Shown here: in pieces, positions 1 through 5,694 of the stretch
Layout of the letters: the number at the start of each line of letters is the position of its first letter
Numbering within the stretch: the first letter of the stretch is position 1
Assembly: GCA_937884235.1 (NCBI GenBank)
Contig: CALGBT010000564.1
Span: forward strand, 1-7,429
Direction: 5' to 3'
Origin: an uncultured Pseudomonadota bacterium
GTDB lineage: Bacteria > Myxococcota_A > UBA9042 > CAIXZC01
DNA: 7,429 nt
Program-made: the position numbers and the translations under genes
The notes under the pieces: generated by a model
What the model was told of the DNA's origin: nothing
Database searches by the model: none
Seen by the model: the letters and a program-made list of their open reading frames with translations, nothing else

Positions 1-988
1 AGAACCCGGCACGCCCGGAAATGGCCCGGATGTCGGTTTCCTTGCGGCCGTCGATGCGCAGACCGGTCTCCACCATGATGGAGCGAGCGACTGCGCTCTT
101 GGCGCGGGAGAAGTAGCGGCTGATTTCCTCTCCACGCTCAGCGTATTCCTCGGCCAGCTCCGCCTTGAGGCCGTCTTTGATGGCGTCAATTGCGGTGTAG
201 CGTGCGAGCTTCGCCTTGACGGCCAGGGCTTCCTTGAGGGGGCCGGCGATCTTGTCGAAGATCAGCTTTTCAAGGTCAGCATCCTCTGGCGGCAGCGGGA
301 TTTCGCGTTTGACGATACCCAGCTCCTTGGCCATCTCTTCCTGGAGTGCCAGTAGTGGCTGGGCTTCTTCCTGTGCGAAAACCAGGGCTTCGGCAATCAC
401 TTCCTCGGGGACGAAATCGCATTCGCCTTCCACCATGACCACGCCGGCGCGGCCAACGGCCACGGTCAGTTCCAGGTCAGAGTCTGCCAGGTCGGAGTTG
501 GTGGGGTTGACCACCAGCTTGCCGTCGACGCGACCGACCCGCAGGCCGGCAACGGGGCCGTCCCATGGAATGTCAGAGGTCATCAGTGCAGTGGAGGCCC
601 CGGTGAGTCCGAGGACGTTGCCGGGGTTCTCCTTGTCAAAGGAGAGGAGCGTGGCGACGATCTGCAATTCGTTGCGGCACCCCTCTGGGAAGAGCGGTCG
701 CACCGGGCGGTCGATGAGTCGGCTGCCGAGCACTTCGACTTCAGTTGAGCGTCCCTCTCGCTTGAAGAACCCGCCGGGAATCTTGCCTGCCGAATAGGTC
801 TTCTCGGTGTAGTCGCAGAAGAGGGGCAGGAAAGGAAGTGGTTTGGGCGTGTGAGACATGACAGCGGTGACCAGGACAACGGTCTCGCCGTAGGTAACAA
901 GGACGGAGCCGTCGGCCTGCTTGGCCAGTTCTCCGGTTTCGATGGTCAACGTGCGACCGCCGATCTCTAGCGTCTTTTTCAGGTACAT
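1..988 (-). CDS. pnp: Polyribonucleotide nucleotidyltransferase (PNPase), N-terminal part, cut by window edge
   Basis: PNPase is the phosphate-dependent 3'-to-5' exoribonuclease of mRNA turnover and the degradosome. The reading frame stays open from the ATG at 988 to base 1, giving 329 codons of a protein usually near 700 residues; the second RNase PH core, KH and S1 domains lie outside the window. It starts MYLKKTLEIGGRTLTIETG. The first RNase PH-like domain (about residues 10-145) includes the RNA-contacting loop FFKREGR at 74-80 and LIDRPVRPLFPEG at 91-103. An all-helical linker domain follows (about 235-310), and RIDGRKETDIRAI near 311-323 opens the second RNase PH domain. The start is supported by GGAGG at 999-1003, 10 nt upstream. 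It lies 55 nt after rpsO, the conserved rpsO-pnp order, and is probably co-transcribed with it. I see no truncation or frameshift in the visible part. Confidence 0.97.
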   Translation of the reverse strand, partial: MYLKKTLEIGGRTLTIETGELAKQADGSVLVTYGETVVLVTAVMSHTPKPLPFLPLFCDYTEKTYSAGKIPGGFFKREGRSTEVEVLGSRLIDRPVRPLFPEGCRNELQIVATLLSFDKENPGNVLGLTGASTALMTSDIPWDGPVAGLRVGRVDGKLVVNPTNSDLADSDLELTVAVGRAGVVMVEGECDFVPEEVIAEALVFAQEEAQPLLALQEEMAKELGIVKREIPLPPEDADLEKLIFDKIAGPLKEALAVKAKLARYTAIDAIKDGLKAELAEEYAERGEEISRYFSRAKSAVARSIMVETGLRIDGRKETDIRAISGRAGF

Positions 989-1043
989 CGTTCTTATTCC
1001 TCCAAAATTCTTTCAGGTGGGGTACCGGGAAGGGGTAGCTGGA

Positions 1044-1313
1044 CTATTTCCTGAGTCCTAACTCCTTGATCAATTTGCGGTACCGGTGGACATCCATCGA
1101 GCTCAAATAGGAAAGCATCTTTCTGCGCTGGCCGACAAGTGTCAGCAGGCCGCGCCGGGAGTTGTGGTCCTTCTTGTGCGTTTTGAAGTGCTCCGTCAAA
1201 GAGCGGATGCGCTCTGTCAAAATCGCTACTTGAACCTCGGGTGACCCGGTGTCGCTTTCGTGTTGTTTGAACTTCTCGATGACTTCTGCTTTTTTCTCCG
1301 GGGAAATCGACAT
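1044..1313 (-). CDS. rpsO: 30S ribosomal protein S15
   Basis: S15 is a primary binding protein of the 16S rRNA central domain and forms part of the intersubunit bridge. The 89 codons equal the usual family length. Signature stretches are HESDTGSPEVQVAILTERI (residues 18-36) and HKKDHNSRRGLL (46-57), followed by the C-terminal helix ending KELGLRK. The same frame is open back to an ATG at 1391, but the start at 1313 (MSISPEKK) matches S15 N-termini and has GGAGG at 1319-1323, 5 nt upstream. pnp follows 55 nt downstream on the same strand, with no convincing terminator between them. In several bacteria S15 represses its own mRNA through a structured leader; a roughly 130-nt leader is present here, but I could not confirm the fold. 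Confidence 0.97.
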   Translation of the reverse strand: MSISPEKKAEVIEKFKQHESDTGSPEVQVAILTERIRSLTEHFKTHKKDHNSRRGLLTLVGQRRKMLSYLSSMDVHRYRKLIKELGLRK

Positions 1314-1445
1314 GTGAACCTCCAGTGTGTTGATTGTGCAGGGTGCAGAATCCCGGACCTTCCGGCAACCGCTTCCCCCCCCAGTTTTCATTCCAATTGT
1401 GGGCTGGACCGTCAGTGGTTATGGCCGTTCCTTTAAGATAAACCC
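1314..1445 (-). promoter_or_regulatory. Untranslated leader of rpsO, possible S15 autoregulatory region
   Basis: About 130 nt between the predicted transcription start and the rpsO ATG. On the minus strand it carries a run of eight G (complement of 1375-1382) preceded by an AT-richer stretch, then a small inverted repeat CCGG-AAGGT-CCGG just downstream of the G run. The rpsO ribosome binding site is at its 3' end. Leaders of rpsO in other bacteria bind S15 and block translation, but they differ in fold between lineages. I see no arrangement that I can match to a named S15 leader class, so the autoregulatory role is inferred only from gene identity and leader length. Confidence 0.4.
1319..1323 (-). 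promoter_or_regulatory. Ribosome binding site deciding the rpsO start
   Basis: GGAGG on the minus strand, 5 nt before the ATG at 1313. It selects the 89-residue S15 over the 26-residue-longer frame starting at 1391, which has no S15-like sequence in the added part. Confidence 0.85.
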
Positions 1446-1451
1446 GGCGGG

Positions 1452-1479
1452 AATATAGATGATTCCGCAGCAATGTCAA
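1452..1479 (-). promoter_or_regulatory. Sigma-70-type promoter of the rpsO-pnp operon
   Basis: On the minus strand a perfect -35 box TTGACA (1474-1479) is followed after 16 bp by TATATT (1452-1457), five of six matches to the -10 consensus. It points toward rpsO, begins 75 bp after the deacetylase stop, and predicts transcription from about 1445. That gives a leader of roughly 130 nt. This strength fits a ribosomal protein gene. It means rpsO-pnp need not depend on readthrough from the deacetylase gene. Confidence 0.8.
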
Positions 1480-1553
1480 GCGCAAAGAACACCATTAGCC
1501 CTGTCCACACCCTTTGGTTGACCGGTGGAAGAGCATCCCGGTCCCGGTCTGCA

Positions 1554-2486
1554 TCAGGTGTTTTTTGCCAGGGTTGCCATGGTGGTTGCTACGCAACTTC
1601 GGAGGGCGGTGAGGTTGTAGCCTCCCTCCAGGAAGAAGCCGATGCGGCCGCCAGTGTGGGCACGCGCGACCTCAGTCAGAGTTGTGATCATTTCGGCGTA
1701 ACCTTGTTCAGTAACCTGATGACCGGCCAAGGGATCAGCCCAGTGGGCATCATAGCCTGCGGACACAAGCAGCATCTCAGGTCGATAGCTGTCCATGGCA
1801 TGGGCGAAACGTTGCGTTGCTTGCTCGTATTCGTCGTCTCCAGCTCCGTAGGGATAGGGCAAATTCAGAGTGGTCCCCAAGCCATCACCGGTACCGGTTT
1901 CGTCGGCTCGACCGGTGCCTGGATAGAAAGGTTGCTGATGCACTGAGCTATAGAAGACCGAGGGGTCGGCATAGAATGCTGCCTGGGTGCCATTGCCGTG
2001 GTGGACGTCGAAGTCAAAGATGGCCACACGGGAGAGCCCGGTGCGCTGGATCAGGTGGCGGGCGGCGATGGCCACATTGTTGAAGAGGCAGAAGCCCATC
2101 GCCCGGTCGGGTTCGGCATGGTGCCCTGGTGGGCGGATGGCGAAGAAGGCGTAGCGCACGCGGCCCTCGATTAGCGCATCGGTGCCAGCCAGCGAGCCGC
2201 CGACGGCATGTAGCGAAACTGCGAAGCTGCGGCGGCAAACTGCGGTATCCGCATCCAGTCGCGTGGCTCCGGCCTCGATCTGAGACCTCACCCAGCTGAC
2301 GTAATCATGGTCATGGACCAATTCCAAATCAGCCGTGGTAGCGGGTACCGGCACCAATGATTCGTAGGTGATGCTACCCAGCCCGTCAGCGATCCCCTGG
2401 CGCACCGCTTCGAGCCGCTCCGGTCGTTCGGGATGTGCCCCGGTATCGTGGTCCTCGTAGATTGGGTCTTGCAGGATGCCAAACAT
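1554..2486 (-). CDS. Zinc-dependent deacetylase, histone deacetylase/AcuC/acetylpolyamine amidohydrolase superfamily
   Basis: A 310-residue arginase-fold deacetylase, full length for bacterial members, which remove acetyl or acyl groups from lysines, polyamines or small molecules. Motifs in order are HPERPERL (18-25), RPPGHHAEPDRAMGFC (118-133) with the catalytic His pair H122/H123, DFDVHHGNGTQ (158-168), SVHQQPFYPGTG (181-192), SAGYDAHWADPLAG (242-255) and EGGYN (287-291). Expected zinc ligands D160, H162 and D247 and the transition-state tyrosine Y290 are all present, so it should be active. Leu254 is at the position where HDAC10 has its polyamine-selecting glutamate, which argues against an HDAC10-like polyamine specificity. 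The frame is open to 2669, but the start at 2486 (MFGILQDP) has GGAGG at 2497-2501, and the extra residues lack family similarity. No signal peptide, so cytoplasmic. It is upstream of, and co-directional with, rpsO. Physiological substrate unknown. Confidence 0.92.
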   Translation of the reverse strand: MFGILQDPIYEDHDTGAHPERPERLEAVRQGIADGLGSITYESLVPVPATTADLELVHDHDYVSWVRSQIEAGATRLDADTAVCRRSFAVSLHAVGGSLAGTDALIEGRVRYAFFAIRPPGHHAEPDRAMGFCLFNNVAIAARHLIQRTGLSRVAIFDFDVHHGNGTQAAFYADPSVFYSSVHQQPFYPGTGRADETGTGDGLGTTLNLPYPYGAGDDEYEQATQRFAHAMDSYRPEMLLVSAGYDAHWADPLAGHQVTEQGYAEMITTLTEVARAHTGGRIGFFLEGGYNLTALRSCVATTMATLAKNT

Positions 2487-2496
2487 CTCCTCTCCA

Positions 2497-2501
2497 CCTC
2501 C
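2497..2501 (-). promoter_or_regulatory. Ribosome binding site deciding the deacetylase start
   Basis: GGAGG on the minus strand with 10 nt to the ATG at 2486, followed by further purine-rich sequence (GGAGAGGAG) up to the start codon. The upstream in-frame ATGs at 2522, 2525 and 2669 lack a comparable site. Confidence 0.7.
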
Positions 2502-2648
2502 AGCCCCAGGGGCTCCGGCCATCATCACCAATAGACGCCTACAAATCAAGGGGCGCCACGTGTATCCGCATGAGAACGGCCGATGCCGTGGTGGCAGAGG
2601 TCGTGACGGAGCGTCGCCGGGCATGGTAGTTTTGAGGGTTCGTCCCAG

Positions 2649-2677
2649 ATTATTCAATTGATTTGACAAGGCGTGAA
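2649..2677 (-). promoter_or_regulatory. Candidate sigma-70 promoter for the deacetylase gene
   Basis: On the minus strand TTCACG (2672-2677, four of six matches to the -35 consensus) lies 17 bp from AATAAT (2649-2654, five of six matches to the -10 consensus). It would start transcription near 2642 and give a leader of about 155 nt. It sits in the AT-rich part of the divergent spacer. The assignment is by sequence only. Confidence 0.4.
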
Positions 2678-2733
2678 GGACTGTGGGAAAAAGATATGCG
2701 GTAGCTAGCCATAAGCCCCTAAAGTGTTGCTTT

Positions 2734-2753
2734 GAGTAAACCGCGGTTTACTC
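2734..2753. promoter_or_regulatory. Perfect 20-bp palindrome, probable operator
   Basis: GAGTAAACCGCGGTTTACTC reads the same on both strands over all 20 bases, with no central gap. It lies in the divergent spacer, 29 bp before the start codon of the four-gene plus-strand operon and 57 bp from the -35 box of the candidate deacetylase promoter. Length and symmetry are typical of operators for TetR-type and similar dimeric repressors. As RNA it could fold to an 8-bp stem with a CGCG loop, but no U-run follows, so it is not a standard terminator. No regulator gene is in the window. Confidence 0.7.
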
Positions 2754-2769
2754 GCTCTTCGAACCATGG

Positions 2770-2777
2770 AAGGAGGT
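2770..2777 (+). promoter_or_regulatory. Strong ribosome binding site of the first plus-strand operon gene
   Basis: AAGGAGGT, fully complementary to the usual 16S rRNA 3' end, 5 nt before the ATG at 2783. It fixes that start and predicts efficient translation of the first operon gene. Confidence 0.85.
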
Positions 2778-2782
2778 AGAGC

Positions 2783-3889
2783 ATGAGCACAACTGGAACT
2801 GGTCCGCATGGTGGCGATGGGAAGAACCCGGAGATACCGGAATCGTCGACACCGTCAGTAGCCACGGAGACACCGTCTCCCACCCCACCCCCCAGGCCTA
2901 TACCGGCGCCCGAGCCGCCTGCCGCACCGGAGCCGCCTGCCGCACCGGAGCCGCCTGCCGCACCGGAGCCGCCTGCCGTACCGGAGCCGGCGACCCCGCA
3001 GGCAGCCGTGAAGGTACTTGCGGTGGATTCTGGAAGTGCCCAAGCGTTGATTATGGAGTATCGGGCCGCGGTTAAGTGGAACGGCCTGATTCGGGCGATC
3101 TTCCCGGTTTTTGTCCTGGCTTTGATTGTCATCTTCATGCTGGTGACAGTGATGGGCGTTATGTCGGCTTTCCCGGAGAAGAGCGTCACCCAGGAGACGA
3201 TCAAGGCCGGAGAGGAGTTGATGCCGATTCTCAACGATGTTCTCCGCTCTTTCGTGGACGATGTGGCCCCGAAACTCGCCAAGGAATTTCAGCGAGGGCT
3301 GGAGGAGGGCGGTGAGCGTCTGGCATTGACGTTAGGGAGCGAGTTGGAGCGCCTGCAATCCCAGAGCGATGACCGGATAAAGGCGCGTATCCATCAGGCC
3401 ATGGAGTTGGAGAAGAAGGCCCACCGGAAGCTGCTTCTGGAGCTTTATCCCGAGTTGAAGGACGACCCCGACAAGTTGGAGAAGCTTGTCAATCGGCTGA
3501 ACAAGGCCTTTGAGATGTGGACGGTCAAGTACATGCTGGGGATAGTCGAGGATTACTACCTGGCCATGGCCAAGATCAATGATACCGTCATCAAGAGTTA
3601 TCGGCCGGACCCGGCGATGGCCGGGAAGCCCGGGCAAGAAGGAGAGATGCTCGAGCTCTTCATGGAGTTGATGAACGCAGCTTATGCCGAGGCTCCCGAG
3701 GGCACGGTCGCCACGGGTGCGGCTGGCGCTGCTGGTGTGGCTGCGGCTGAGCCAGCCAATGTCGAAGAGCCAGCTGTTGAAGAGCCAGTTGCCGAAGAGC
3801 CAGTTGCCGAAGAGCCAGTTGCCGAAGAGCCAGTTGCCGAAGAGCCTGCAGCAGAGGCGGCCCCGGCAACCGAACCGGAAACCGAGTAG
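2783..3889 (+). CDS. Single-pass membrane protein with Pro-rich N-terminal and acidic VAEEP C-terminal repeat tails, unknown family
   Basis: I do not recognise this 368-residue protein. Residues 1-75 are Ser/Thr/Pro-rich and contain four PEPPAA-type units (about 43-66). They are followed by a short linker and one hydrophobic helix at about 105-127 (AIFPVFVLALIVIFMLVTVMG). After the membrane come roughly 170 residues of charged, mostly helical sequence (130-300). The end is an Ala/Gly stretch followed by repeats of VAEEP (about 328-355). There is no cleavable signal peptide. The positive residues K99 and R104 just before the helix suggest N-in/C-out topology, which would put the helical body and acidic tail in the periplasm. 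It is first in a four-gene operon, 14 nt before the next gene, with which it shares layout and a DPDKL...KAF motif (residues 228-243). Its Pro-rich segment recalls TonB spacers, but no TonB C-terminal domain is visible. A scaffold or signalling partner is possible; function unknown. Confidence 0.9.
   Translation: MSTTGTGPHGGDGKNPEIPESSTPSVATETPSPTPPPRPIPAPEPPAAPEPPAAPEPPAAPEPPAVPEPATPQAAVKVLAVDSGSAQALIMEYRAAVKWNGLIRAIFPVFVLALIVIFMLVTVMGVMSAFPEKSVTQETIKAGEELMPILNDVLRSFVDDVAPKLAKEFQRGLEEGGERLALTLGSELERLQSQSDDRIKARIHQAMELEKKAHRKLLLELYPELKDDPDKLEKLVNRLNKAFEMWTVKYMLGIVEDYYLAMAKINDTVIKSYRPDPAMAGKPGQEGEMLELFMELMNAAYAEAPEGTVATGAAGAAGVAAAEPANVEEPAVEEPVAEEPVAEEPVAEEPVAEEPAAEAAPATEPETE
2912..2983 (+). 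repeat. Four tandem 18-bp repeats coding for the PEPPAA segment
   Basis: The unit GAGCCGCCTGCCGCACCG occurs three times exactly (2912-2929, 2930-2947, 2948-2965) and a fourth time with one C-to-T change (2966-2983), followed by a six-base partial unit. Unit length is a multiple of three, so copy-number change keeps the frame. Near-identity at third codon positions points to recent duplication. Confidence 0.95.
3764..3853 (+). repeat. Six tandem 15-bp repeats coding for the EEPVA tail
   Basis: The unit GAAGAGCCAGTTGCC is present four times exactly (3779-3838), flanked by one diverged copy before (3764-3778, ending GCTGTT) and one after (3839-3853, GAAGAGCCTGCAGCA). It keeps frame and extends the acidic C-terminal tail of the same gene that has the 18-bp repeats. 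The two arrays differ in unit and sequence, so they arose independently. Confidence 0.95.
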
Positions 3890-3903
3890 CGGGGGAGGAC
3901 GCC

Positions 3904-4767
3904 ATGACTGAAGAACAGAAGAACGTGACCGGCGACGCCGCAGGGGAACTCAAGGCAGCCAAGGATTTCCTCCGGACGCAGCTGGAGAAAGAGAAGAAGA
4001 GCATGAAGATCAGGCTCATCGTTGGCGTTGTCGTCAGCCTGATTGTTTTCAGCTATATGTTCTGGTTGTCCAGTACGCTCGCCACCATTGGCACCCCATC
4101 ATTTGTGCGGGAAGCTTTCGTGACCACCATTCGTTCCAACGCACCGGAGATGGTGGCCATGGCCAAGAAGCAGATTCTCTCGCAGAAGCGGGATCTGGTT
4201 GACTTTCTGACCAAGGAGGGTGCAGATAAGCTCGTCCAGGTGCTTGTTGCCGAAGGCGAGATGTCCCTGGACAAGCTCATCGGGCGTATCACTAACGAGA
4301 CCGTCATCGAGTTGAACAGCCATTTCCTGGCTGCGCTCCGGAATGATAGTTCCCGTTTGCGCCAGATCATTGCGGATCCGGACAAGCTGCACCTGGAAGA
4401 AGAGATCGTGAAGGCTTTTGACGACGATCTCCAGGAGTCTATGGGGCAGAAGGTCTTCGATGAAGATTTTAACGAGCCGCTGAGCAAGAAGTACGCGGAG
4501 AGCCTGGCTCACCTCAATATGCTCAACGACCGGCTGAAGGCGATGGCTAACAGCCAGACCCTCTCCCGTCGCGAGGTGCTGATGGTCCGCTTCATCAAGT
4601 CCTGGACTTCTTACGTCCAGCAGGCCGGTGACGAAGAACCCAACCCGGAGACCCGTTGCAATGATGGCTCCCGGGCCGAAGGTATCCCCCCGAAGTGTGA
4701 TCCTGGAAAGATACGAGCCGTCATCGACGGCGAGTGGAAGTGTGTTGAACCGGGGATTTGCCAGTAG
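3904..4767 (+). CDS. Single-pass membrane protein with helical body and C-terminal four-cysteine module, unknown family
   Basis: No family recognised for this 287-residue protein. Residues 1-35 are charged and helical (KAAKDFLRTQLEKEKKSMK). A hydrophobic segment spans about 37-60 (RLIVGVVVSLIVFSYMFWLSSTLA), with basic residues before it, suggesting N-in. A charged helical body follows (65-240), probably in the periplasm. The last 36 residues hold four cysteines, C252, C265, C280 and C286, spaced 12, 14 and 5 residues apart; in the periplasm these could make two disulfides, otherwise they could bind a metal. DPDKLHLEEEIVKAF at 158-172 resembles residues 228-243 of the preceding protein and is at a similar distance from the membrane segment. 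GGAGG at 3894-3898 is 5 nt before the ATG. The gene begins 14 nt after its upstream neighbour and ends 13 nt before the binding-protein gene, so co-transcription is likely. Confidence 0.9.
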   Translation: MTEEQKNVTGDAAGELKAAKDFLRTQLEKEKKSMKIRLIVGVVVSLIVFSYMFWLSSTLATIGTPSFVREAFVTTIRSNAPEMVAMAKKQILSQKRDLVDFLTKEGADKLVQVLVAEGEMSLDKLIGRITNETVIELNSHFLAALRNDSSRLRQIIADPDKLHLEEEIVKAFDDDLQESMGQKVFDEDFNEPLSKKYAESLAHLNMLNDRLKAMANSQTLSRREVLMVRFIKSWTSYVQQAGDEEPNPETRCNDGSRAEGIPPKCDPGKIRAVIDGEWKCVEPGICQ

Positions 4768-4780
4768 TGTCTGGAGTATC

Positions 4781-5692
4781 ATGTCAAAATCTGCACCCAC
4801 ATCGTTTCCGGGGGCTGCTATTGCCATGGCACTGGCGCTGGGGCTCCTCGTCGGGACGGTGGTTTTGTTGAGCTCACAGGTGCCGGCTGAGGTGTCTGTG
4901 CCCACTCCCCAGTTTGCTGCCGGCGCGGCGCCGGTGCGCACGCTGCGGTTTGGGCGGATTCCCAACGTCTCTCCACGGGAAGCCTATCGCGTCTATTCGG
5001 GCTTGATCGACCTGTTGGACGAGCAGTTGGAGTGTTGTGAGGTGGAGTTGGTACTTGCTCCTGACTATGCCTCTTGCGTCCGCATGCTGGCCAATCGCGA
5101 AATTGATCTCGCCTGGCTGGGCACCTCGACTTACGTAGTCGAGCGGGAGAAGACCCCGATGATTCCCTTGGTGCGCCCGATCTGGTCAGGGAAGACAGGC
5201 TACGCCGGGATTCTCTTTACGCTGGAAGGGAGCGGTATTGGGAAGCTGGAAGACCTGCGCGGGAAGCGGCTCGCATTTGTCGATGAGCAGAGCGCTTCGG
5301 GCTACGTCTATCCGGCGAATCTGCTGCGCGACGCCGGCTTCGATGTCGCCCAGGATTTCGCCGCGACCGATTTCCTGGGTTCCCATGATGCGGTCCTCAT
5401 GGCCGTCCTGCTGGGCGAGTATGACGCCGGGGCGGTTTTCGAGCGTGCCTATTTTACCGTGGCGGACCGTGCCCGGAGAATGCGGCTGCGGGTGCTTGCC
5501 CAGACCGAGGATATTCCCGGCGAACCCATAGTTGCCGGTACGCACCTGGATGCTGCCCTGGTGGCAGAGGTGAGGGCTGCCTTTCTCCGCATCAAGACGG
5601 ACCGGCTGCAGGAAACTGCGTTGCGTGACCTCTTTGGCTTTGAACCGGCGACGGATGAGCAGTATGCTGGAGTTCGATTGCTGGGGAAGTAG
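4781..5692 (+). CDS. PhnD-like phosphate/phosphonate-type periplasmic substrate-binding protein
   Basis: A 303-residue protein with a hydrophobic N-terminal segment (about 12-31) that acts as signal peptide or membrane anchor, then a PhnD-like binding domain (about 55-295). The domain starts TLRFGRIPNVSPREAYRVYSGL and has DLAWLGTSTYV (109-119) and FVDEQSASGYVYPANLL (166-182). The latter matches the F-x-D-x-x-S-x-S-G-Y-x-x-P ligand-loop pattern of phosphonate and phosphite binding proteins. These proteins normally feed an ABC importer; no permease or ATPase is in the window, and the next gene is a transmembrane diguanylate cyclase 2 nt downstream. A sensory rather than transport role is therefore likely by context. 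The frame is open back to 4628, overlapping the previous gene, but the ATG at 4781 is chosen because GGAG lies 4 nt upstream and the hydrophobic segment follows. Three cysteines (85, 86, 99) are unusual. The ligand is not determinable from sequence. Confidence 0.88.
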   Translation: MSKSAPTSFPGAAIAMALALGLLVGTVVLLSSQVPAEVSVPTPQFAAGAAPVRTLRFGRIPNVSPREAYRVYSGLIDLLDEQLECCEVELVLAPDYASCVRMLANREIDLAWLGTSTYVVEREKTPMIPLVRPIWSGKTGYAGILFTLEGSGIGKLEDLRGKRLAFVDEQSASGYVYPANLLRDAGFDVAQDFAATDFLGSHDAVLMAVLLGEYDAGAVFERAYFTVADRARRMRLRVLAQTEDIPGEPIVAGTHLDAALVAEVRAAFLRIKTDRLQETALRDLFGFEPATDEQYAGVRLLGK

Positions 5693-5694
5693 GC

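Noticed and set aside
989..1043. Terminator or long processing stem between rpsO and pnp
   Set aside because: The 55-nt spacer has only the short palindrome GGTACC and repeated TACCCC-type sequence, with no stem longer than 4-6 bp and no U-run.
1314..1391. Longer S15 starting at 1391
   Set aside because: The extra 26 residues are unlike any S15 N-terminus and cover the leader with the G8 tract and the ribosome binding site.
1480..1553. Terminator after the deacetylase gene
   Set aside because: The only hairpin seen pairs ACCGG with CCGGT (5 bp, 12-nt loop) and is not followed by a U-run.
2487..2669. N-terminal extension of the deacetylase by 61 residues, starting at 2669
   Set aside because: The added residues are Arg/Pro-rich with no family similarity and overlap the candidate promoter. 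The start at 2486 has a proper ribosome binding site and gives the standard length.
2663..2697. Plus-strand TTGACA at 2663-2668 as the -35 box of the four-gene operon
   Set aside because: The positions 16-18 bp downstream read GGAAAA-like sequence, and the nearest AT-rich hexamer (AGATAT, 2692-2697) is 23 bp away. No acceptable -10 box is present, so the operon promoter stays unassigned.
2766..2786. Six-codon upstream reading frame (ATG at 2766, stop overlapping the ATG at 2783)
   Set aside because: It overlaps the main gene's ribosome binding site but has none of its own, so it is probably chance.
2783..3889. TonB identity for the first operon gene
   Set aside because: The Pro/Glu-rich stretch lies before, not after, the membrane helix, and no TonB C-terminal domain follows; no ExbB/ExbD genes are adjacent.
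3660..4019. Antisense frames across both repeat arrays, with Leu-Arg-Gln or Arg-Arg-Cys-type repeats
   Set aside because: They are out-of-frame readings of the repeat DNA without ribosome binding sites or sensible composition. The plus-strand frame has a start site and operon spacing.
4628..4780. Start of the PhnD-like protein at 4628 inside the preceding gene
   Set aside because: It would overlap the upstream gene by 140 bp and place 51 residues of non-conserved, polar sequence before the signal segment. The start at 4781 fits operon spacing.
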